From positions 1 to 51,451 of the forward strand of contig JAHEIL010000050.1 of the NCBI GenBank assembly GCA_024639405.1: a stretch of DNA of 51,451 bases, in the 5' to 3' direction. A program made the translations under genes and the position numbers. Under the pieces are notes generated by a model that worked only from the letters and a program-made list of their open reading frames with translations, did no database searches and had not been told where the DNA came from. The stretch's first letter is position 1. Each line of letters begins with the position of its first letter. This document shows positions 46,265-51,451 of the stretch, in pieces. Origin of the DNA: Crocinitomicaceae bacterium (GTDB taxonomy: Bacteria; Bacteroidota; Bacteroidia; Flavobacteriales_D; Crocinitomicaceae).

Positions 46265-47686
46265 TTAATCTACATAGCTTAATTTCAGCATGTTTGAGCT
46301 TCCTAATTCTTCTAATGGAATGGATGCCACATTGATTACTAAATCTCCTTCTTGTAACAAGTTTTCTTTTTTCAATAAATACTTGATATCAGCAATGGTA
46401 TGATCCGTTGAGATTTGTTTGTCATAGTAAAATGCACGAACACCCCAAACTAAGTTCAATTGCGTTAATATTTGTTTGTTACTCGTGAAAACAAAAATGG
46501 TTGATTTTGGTCGTTGCGATGCAATTTTATAGGCTGTGTAACCTGAAAACGACATCGTTAAGATAGCGTTCGCTTCTACACGTTGCGATAAACGACACGC
46601 ATTGAAACAAATTGAATCCGTGATAAAACGTGCTTGATTTCTTTCAGGTAATTCTTCTTTGTTGTAAATACCATCAAATTGCTCCATTTCGGTTACAATG
46701 TTTGCCATTGTTTTGATCACTTCAACAGGAAATTTACCAACCGAAGTTTCACCCGATAACATTACTGCATCTGCACCATCTAATACAGCATTGGCAACAT
46801 CATTAACTTCTGCTCGCGTTGGTGTAATGTTATTGATCATTGTTTCCATCATTTGTGTTGCCACAATTATAGGTTTGGCTTGTGTGATACATTTCGTAAT
46901 CAACATTTTTTGAATCAACGGAACTTTTTGGAATGGAACTTCAACGCCTAAATCACCACGAGCTACCATCAAACCATCACTTTCACGAATGATTTCGTCG
47001 ATATCGTCGATAGCTTCTGGTTTTTCAATCTTTGCAATCACTTTCGCTTTGGCTTTTTTTGAAGCAATAATGTGTTTCAATTCGATGATATCTCGAGCAG
47101 AACGCACGAATGAAAGTCCAATCCAATCCACATCTTGCGTTAACGCAAATTCTAAATCTTCTAAATCTTTTGGCGTTAAAGAAGGCATCGAAATGCGGGT
47201 GTTTGGGAAATTAACCCCTTTTTTAGACGATAAAATTCCACCGTGAATTACCTTCGCAGTGAATTCTTTTTTTCCATCCGTAGCAACTACTTCCAACGCT
47301 AATTTTCCATCATCTAATAGAATTCTTTCACCTGCTTGCACATCTTGTGGCAATTTTTCATAGTTAATAGAAAAGCGTTGAGCTGTTCCAACCACTTTCT
47401 CAATTCCAATCGTAACAATTGAACCATTTACCAATTCAACGCCATTGTTTTCCATTTCGTTGGTACGGATTTTCGGTCCTTGTAAATCTGCTAAAATTGC
47501 AACATTTAAACCTGTTTCATCGTTTAATTCACGTATCGTTTTTACAACAGCAGCGTGATCTTCATGAGAACCATGACTAAAGTTCAAACGACACACATTC
47601 AAGCCAGCTTGAAACATTTGACGCAAGGTATCTTTATCACTCGAAGCAGGACCTAATGTTGCAACAATTTTAGTTTTTTTCATCAT
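46265..47686 (-). CDS. pyk: Pyruvate kinase
   Basis: The protein has 473 residues. It has KIVATLGPASSD at the N-terminus, CRLNFSHGSHEDH, DLQGPKIRTN, the signature AKIEKPEAIDDIDEI with the active-site Lys, VARGDLGVEVP and ATQMMETMI. The C-terminal domain is normal in length. It transfers phosphate from phosphoenolpyruvate to ADP, the last step of glycolysis. It lies 3 nt after the IPExxxVDY gene and is cotranscribed with it, as in other Flavobacteriia. Confidence 0.97.
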   Translation of the reverse strand: MMKKTKIVATLGPASSDKDTLRQMFQAGLNVCRLNFSHGSHEDHAAVVKTIRELNDETGLNVAILADLQGPKIRTNEMENNGVELVNGSIVTIGIEKVVGTAQRFSINYEKLPQDVQAGERILLDDGKLALEVVATDGKKEFTAKVIHGGILSSKKGVNFPNTRISMPSLTPKDLEDLEFALTQDVDWIGLSFVRSARDIIELKHIIASKKAKAKVIAKIEKPEAIDDIDEIIRESDGLMVARGDLGVEVPFQKVPLIQKMLITKCITQAKPIIVATQMMETMINNITPTRAEVNDVANAVLDGADAVMLSGETSVGKFPVEVIKTMANIVTEMEQFDGIYNKEELPERNQARFITDSICFNACRLSQRVEANAILTMSFSGYTAYKIASQRPKSTIFVFTSNKQILTQLNLVWGVRAFYYDKQISTDHTIADIKYLLKKENLLQEGDLVINVASIPLEELGSSNMLKLSYVD

Positions 47687-47689
47687 TTT

Positions 47690-48121
47690 TTAATTAAATA
47701 CAATTGTATCAGTTGATTCAAATTCTTCAGGATCAAAAACAAATGTTCCTAAAACACTTGACACTTTTTTTAATGCTTGCGCAAATTGAAACGGGTCAAT
47801 AATGTGATTTTCTATTAAAAAAATGAAATAGTCAATCAATGGTTTTTCAGGAATTAAAAATTTCCCATTGACTTTATTTTTCACTAAATAATATTCTGTC
47901 AAATTTTCTTCATCCTTAAACTCATACAATGAATGTTCGGATTGCTTGACCCCTTTTTTGTTGACAACCACATATTCATGATCCGCTTTTGCTAGCATAA
48001 TGTTCAGTGTATCGTTGATACTCCATGCTAAACGGTAATCATTGTGGTGTGAGCAAATACCAATCATATCAAAATCATACGATTGTTGAAAAGTCAATAT
48101 GTGTTTTTTCTGTTTCGACAT
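47690..48121 (-). CDS. IPExxxVDY-family protein
   Basis: I start at ATG 48121, giving 143 residues; a longer version would overlap the promoter box. The motif LIPEKPLIDYF gives the family its name (here I-D-Y for V-D-Y). It is a small soluble protein of unknown function found in Flavobacteriia, typically beside pyk, as here. No signal peptide or membrane helix. Confidence 0.9.
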   Translation of the reverse strand: MSKQKKHILTFQQSYDFDMIGICSHHNDYRLAWSINDTLNIMLAKADHEYVVVNKKGVKQSEHSLYEFKDEENLTEYYLVKNKVNGKFLIPEKPLIDYFIFLIENHIIDPFQFAQALKKVSSVLGTFVFDPEEFESTDTIVFN

Positions 48122-48129
48122 TTGCACAA

Positions 48130-48163
48130 CAAAAATAGGCATTAAATGCGCTAAAAAAACAAA
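48130..48163 (-). promoter_or_regulatory. Promoter of the IPExxxVDY-pyk operon
   Basis: On the minus strand TTTG (48163-48160) is 22 nt from TATTTTTG (48137-48130). The upstream TTTG is also part of a second -7-like box, TATATTTG (48167-48160). The first -7 box is 8 nt before the ATG at 48121. Confidence 0.6.
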
Positions 48164-48321
48164 TATAAAAAGATTCCGAATATCTTAATGTTAAAATGAC
48201 ACTAAGTATTGGCTATTTTTCTATTTGTCCATTTTTATTGAAGAAAAAATATAAAGTTTGTATACAGTTTTGAATTATTTTGTATTTTTACCCCATAATT
48301 AAGCACTTTAAATAAAAAAAG

Positions 48322-48483
48322 ATGAGCGTTTTCGGTATAGTTTTGTTTCTTTTAATTGCAGGAATGGCATTTTGGATGTTGTTATTTTTAATGGGTTTCA
48401 TCCTACCATTTTGGATTACATTAGGTGTTTTTGAGCAAATGCGCCCAAAAAGAATCTTCGAAGAAGAAACAACAGAAGTATAA
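48322..48483 (+). CDS. Small membrane protein, 53 residues
   Basis: ATG 48322 to TAA 48483 encodes 53 residues. The first 35 are a hydrophobic stretch (MSVFGIVLFLLIAGMAFWML, then LFLMGFILPFWITLG), likely one or two membrane helices, and the tail is charged (RPKRIFEEETTEV). A terminator follows 18 nt later and a TTTG...TATTTTTA promoter-like pair lies ahead at 48258-48291. The codon pattern, the charged tail and the terminator make it a credible gene. No family is recognised. Confidence 0.75.
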   Translation: MSVFGIVLFLLIAGMAFWMLLFLMGFILPFWITLGVFEQMRPKRIFEEETTEV

Positions 48484-48501
48484 AATTTCTTTACTCTATT
48501 G

Positions 48502-48528
48502 AAAACGTCTTTTTGAGGCGTTTTTTTT
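48502..48528 (+). terminator. Terminator of the small membrane protein gene
   Basis: AAAACGTC/GGCGTTTT (8 bp with one G-T pair) encloses TTTTTGA and is followed by T residues, which overlap the stop codon of the convergent radical SAM gene. Confidence 0.75.
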
Positions 48529-49546
48529 ATGCCCAAACTTTCGCGCCTTCGGAGCAATTTTTACAAATATCGATCTCATTTCGCTTCGTTAAAATGGTAC
48601 CTCTCATTGCTTGGTAGTTTGTGTTTCCCCATATTTCTTGAAAGCTAGCGGTTTCTAGTGAACCTAAAATGTGTTGTGCATCTTTGTCGAAACAACAGGG
48701 TACAACTTTTCCGTCCCAGGTTAAAACACTCCCCGACCACATGCGCCAACAATGATTGCCTGTTTTGTATTTTAATTTATACGTTCCATCTTTTTGCTGT
48801 TTGTACCGCGCATATTTTTCATTCTTCGGCATCAATGGATTTCCATTCTGGTAATCATACAATTGGGCAGTTTTTATGCGCACCTCATCGATTCCTAAAG
48901 ATTTGCCCAATTGAAAAATTTCAGGGATTTCATGTTCGTTGGGTGCAACCGCTAATAATTGAAAAATCAAAAATGGCGTGTTACTTTTAGCTTGTTTTTT
49001 GGCCTTAATTAAAAAGTTGCTCGCAGCAATCACTTTTTCCAATTTCCCATTTACTCGGTAGTTTTGATACGTTTCTTGTGTTAACCCATCAATGGAAATA
49101 ATCAATCGGTCTAAACCTGAAGCCACAATTTCCTCAGCTTTCTTTTGATCGATAAAATGCGCATTGGTGGAAGTTGCTGTGTAAATATTATATTGCTTCG
49201 CTTGGCGAATGAACGACAAGAATTTAGGATTTAAAAACGGTTCTCCTTGAAAATAATAATTGATGTAGAATACGGATTTGTGGACTTGTTGCAACATTTT
49301 ATCATGCAATTCGAGATTCAGTTTTCCAGTTGGACGTGTAAATTGCTTCAAACCACTTGGGCATTCTGGACAAGCCAAATTACAGGCAGTTGTGGGTTCA
49401 ATTGACAAGGTGAATGGTTGGCCGAAATGGATCGGACGCTTTACAATTTTCCCATAATAAAAAGAAACACGTAATAATACAAGGTTCCAACTTCGGGATA
49501 AATTTAAATGTGAAAAAATATTGAGGATGTCTTTCAAGTGGTTCAT
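48527..49546 (-). CDS. Radical SAM/SPASM domain protein
   Basis: The protein has 339 residues. The radical SAM cluster motif is TTACNLACPECPSG, with Cys55, Cys59 and Cys62 (Cx3Cx2C). The core includes YYFQGEPFLNPKF and LIISIDGLTQETYQNYR. The SPASM segment has PCCFDKDAQHILGSLETASFQEIWGN and a final CKNC, which would hold an auxiliary iron-sulfur cluster. Such enzymes often modify peptides, proteins or sugars with S-adenosylmethionine; no substrate peptide gene is obvious. The 53-residue membrane protein gene is convergent with it, and a giant T9SS protein gene lies upstream in the same direction. Confidence 0.93.
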   Translation of the reverse strand: MNHLKDILNIFSHLNLSRSWNLVLLRVSFYYGKIVKRPIHFGQPFTLSIEPTTACNLACPECPSGLKQFTRPTGKLNLELHDKMLQQVHKSVFYINYYFQGEPFLNPKFLSFIRQAKQYNIYTATSTNAHFIDQKKAEEIVASGLDRLIISIDGLTQETYQNYRVNGKLEKVIAASNFLIKAKKQAKSNTPFLIFQLLAVAPNEHEIPEIFQLGKSLGIDEVRIKTAQLYDYQNGNPLMPKNEKYARYKQQKDGTYKLKYKTGNHCWRMWSGSVLTWDGKVVPCCFDKDAQHILGSLETASFQEIWGNTNYQAMRGTILTKRNEIDICKNCSEGAKVWA

Positions 49547-49583
49547 GCGATAAAGATAAATTGTTTTTTACAATTTAAATTGA

Positions 49584-51451
49584 TTACCTCAATAAATTTA
49601 CATGACCTCTTAATACTTGAGTTATCTGAGGTTTTTCACAACTCACATAATTTAATTCATACAAATAGTTCCCATCTTGCATCATTCTGCCATTGTAGGT
49701 GCCATCCCAGCCTACTTTTGCATCGTTTGATTCAAAAATAATTTCGCCCCAACGGTTCATGATTTTTAAATTCCAGTTTAACATTTCAAGTGCAAATGTT
49801 CCATTAAATTCATTGTTAAACTCATCCTTGTCAGGTGTAAACGTATTGGGGAAATAAATAACAAAAGGTTCAATAAATAATTCTCTATAAGCTGTGTCGT
49901 CGCACCCAAATTCATTGGTTGCAACTTGCATCGGACGCTTATAACCACTTGTTAAATAGGTATAATCAAAAGTAGGGAGCGTTTTCGAAGCCGATTCATC
50001 ATCCAACCAATAGAAAAACGAAGTTGCCCCTGAAGATTGATCTGTAAATTCAATAGCTGCATGGCAAATATCAGTGTAATCTGGTGTAACCGAAAATTTA
50101 GCCTCTGGTGAAGGATGTAAGGTAATTAAATTTGGTTGCAATAACGTAATAGTATCTGTGCATCCTTCCGATGCTACAATTGTTAATCCAATTGTATACG
50201 TTCCTGCGTTTGGATAATAATGATTCGGGTTTTGTAATGTTGAATTCGTTCCATCTCCAAACGACCAAAAGTAATTTAACGGAGCATCAGCTGTGCTTAA
50301 ATTGATAAATTGCACGGCATCAGGCGCACAAAAAGGACCTGGTTCGGTAGTGAAATTTGCAATTGGTTCACTGTATACAAATACACTATCTGTATAGGTG
50401 ACTAAACACTGATCAAAAAATGCGGAAACAGTGATAGGATGAAATCCTGCAGTTGAAAATATGACAGGTGAAACATCTAATAAGGTACTAAATTGTGGTG
50501 TTGCATTTATTCCAAAATCCCATGCGTATTGTGTAAAACTTGGTCCTGTCATTTGGCCATCAAATTGAAATGAATTGCCCGTTATGCACAAAGAATCATT
50601 GCTTGTATAACTTACTGATAAAAGTTCATTGACAGTAAATGTTTCCGTAATTGTATCACTACAAAGTCCAGTTGAATTTGCAATTAATGTTACAGTATAA
50701 GTCCCACCATTTGGTAAAGTAACCGTTGGAGCTGTATCACTAAAAATTATTGGAGGGATGCTATTAAAGGTCCAATTGTAATTATATGCATGTTGAGATA
50801 AATTACCAAAAGGAACCGTTAAACCAAGGCAAGCAATGTCAGTTGGGATATCAATTTCAGCTTCCGCTTTTGGGAAGATATAAATTGAGTCAAAATACGT
50901 GTCTGTACAAGTACCTGAAGAAACAGATAATGCGATTGGAATAAATCCAGCAACAGAAAACGATTGATTTAATACATTGGGAGTTGAAGCAAATTGAATG
51001 GCCGCATTAGGTCCAAAATCCCATGCAATATTGACTGGTATTAAGTTATTTGTTTGACTATAAAAATCAAAAGAATTATTGATGAAACAGATGGAATCGA
51101 TTGTATTGAATTGAGTTTGCAATTGGTTGTTTACATTCACTAACATGGTTGCTGTATCAGTACAAGGCCAACCTGGATTTACGATTAATTGTGCCGTATA
51201 AATTCCGTCTGTTGGATATGTAAATGTCGGAGCAAAACTTGAACTTACATCTGTTGAAGTACCTACAATACCAAAATCCCATGCATAATTCGTTCCTCCG
51301 TATGAATCATTTTCAAATTGAACCGTTAACCCTTGGCAATAAGAAACAAAGGTCGCCAATTCAGTTTGCAAGGGCAAAATAGCTTGCATAGAAATATTAC
51401 AATTGAAAACTGTAAACAAGAAATCGCGCACTGTTTCGCCAATCAAAATGC
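49584..51451 (-). CDS. Giant PKD-domain protein with T9SS type B sorting domain (N-terminus cut off)
   Basis: The frame is open to the right edge, so the protein start lies outside the window; about 622 codons are seen. Repeated PKD-like domains, such as YAWDFGIVGTS, IAWDFGPNA and YFWSFGDGTNSTLQNPNHYYPNAGTYTIGLT, fill most of it. The last 88 residues are a T9SS type B domain (YFPNTFTPDKDEFNNEF, NRWGEIIFE, WDGTYNGRMMQDG). It is likely a surface adhesin or filament-like protein. It ends 37 nt before the radical SAM gene and may be cotranscribed with it. Confidence 0.9.
   Translation of the reverse strand, partial: ILIGETVRDFLFTVFNCNISMQAILPLQTELATFVSYCQGLTVQFENDSYGGTNYAWDFGIVGTSTDVSSSFAPTFTYPTDGIYTAQLIVNPGWPCTDTATMLVNVNNQLQTQFNTIDSICFINNSFDFYSQTNNLIPVNIAWDFGPNAAIQFASTPNVLNQSFSVAGFIPIALSVSSGTCTDTYFDSIYIFPKAEAEIDIPTDIACLGLTVPFGNLSQHAYNYNWTFNSIPPIIFSDTAPTVTLPNGGTYTVTLIANSTGLCSDTITETFTVNELLSVSYTSNDSLCITGNSFQFDGQMTGPSFTQYAWDFGINATPQFSTLLDVSPVIFSTAGFHPITVSAFFDQCLVTYTDSVFVYSEPIANFTTEPGPFCAPDAVQFINLSTADAPLNYFWSFGDGTNSTLQNPNHYYPNAGTYTIGLTIVASEGCTDTITLLQPNLITLHPSPEAKFSVTPDYTDICHAAIEFTDQSSGATSFFYWLDDESASKTLPTFDYTYLTSGYKRPMQVATNEFGCDDTAYRELFIEPFVIYFPNTFTPDKDEFNNEFNGTFALEMLNWNLKIMNRWGEIIFESNDAKVGWDGTYNGRMMQDGNYLYELNYVSCEKPQITQVLRGHVNLLR

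Overview
The window looks like a chromosomal segment from a member of the Bacteroidota, class Flavobacteriia, probably near Fluviicola/Crocinitomicaceae (the family-level placement is inference). Supporting signs are low GC, no Shine-Dalgarno sequences, many -7 boxes of the TAnnTTTG type close to start codons, secreted proteins with type IX secretion (T9SS) C-terminal sorting domains of both type A (YPNP) and type B (PNxFTP...NRWGE...WDG), an IPExxxVDY-family gene beside pyruvate kinase, and atpD-atpC separated from other ATP synthase genes.

Region 1 (1-12.2 kb): three head-to-tail minus-strand genes for very large secreted modular proteins. They share a nearly identical C-terminal trunk (Fn3, PPC-like and T9SS type A modules) but carry different heads: GEVED/Ig-like domains in two and a parallel beta-helix in the third. 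A 527-bp block is base-for-base identical between copies 2 and 3, and a separate 67-bp patch is shared by copies 1 and 3 but not 2. Recent gene conversion is the likely cause.

Region 2 (12.5-19.3 kb): an SDR reductase-like protein without the usual catalytic Tyr/Lys, a choice-of-anchor-L/PKD T9SS type B protein, an MsbA-like ABC exporter, rbfA, and a LolC/LolE-type permease whose conserved N-terminus begins upstream of any canonical start codon.

Region 3 (19.3-28.7 kb): envelope and energy housekeeping genes atpD-atpC, uppS-bamA-skp-skp and murI, then another T9SS type B protein.

Region 4 (28.7-32.2 kb, minus): asnS, pth, a YqhD/BDH-like alcohol dehydrogenase, and on the plus strand tRNA-Ser(GGA).

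Region 5 (32.1-36.0 kb): an accessory-looking block. It has a duplicated tRNA 3' end, a 121-bp structured inverted-repeat element, an HTH-like/helical-repeat protein, two small secreted Cys-containing proteins, and near-identical hairpins (25 of 26 bases) bracketing the last three genes. A GyrI-like protein and a lipoprotein follow.

Region 6 (36.0-51.4 kb): ansA, a 412-bp gap, tatD, an outer-membrane-type protein, galE and a lipoprotein on the minus strand. A plus-strand trio follows (MBL hydrolase, GT4 glycosyltransferase, degenerate MBL protein), then gcvP, pyk and the IPExxxVDY gene, a 53-residue membrane protein, a radical SAM/SPASM protein, and a 5'-truncated PKD/T9SS type B giant.

No CRISPR array, insertion sequence, integrase or rRNA was seen. 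The most promising leads are the gene-converting T9SS array, the apparent AUC start (or stop readthrough) between rbfA and the permease, and the tRNA-adjacent accessory block.
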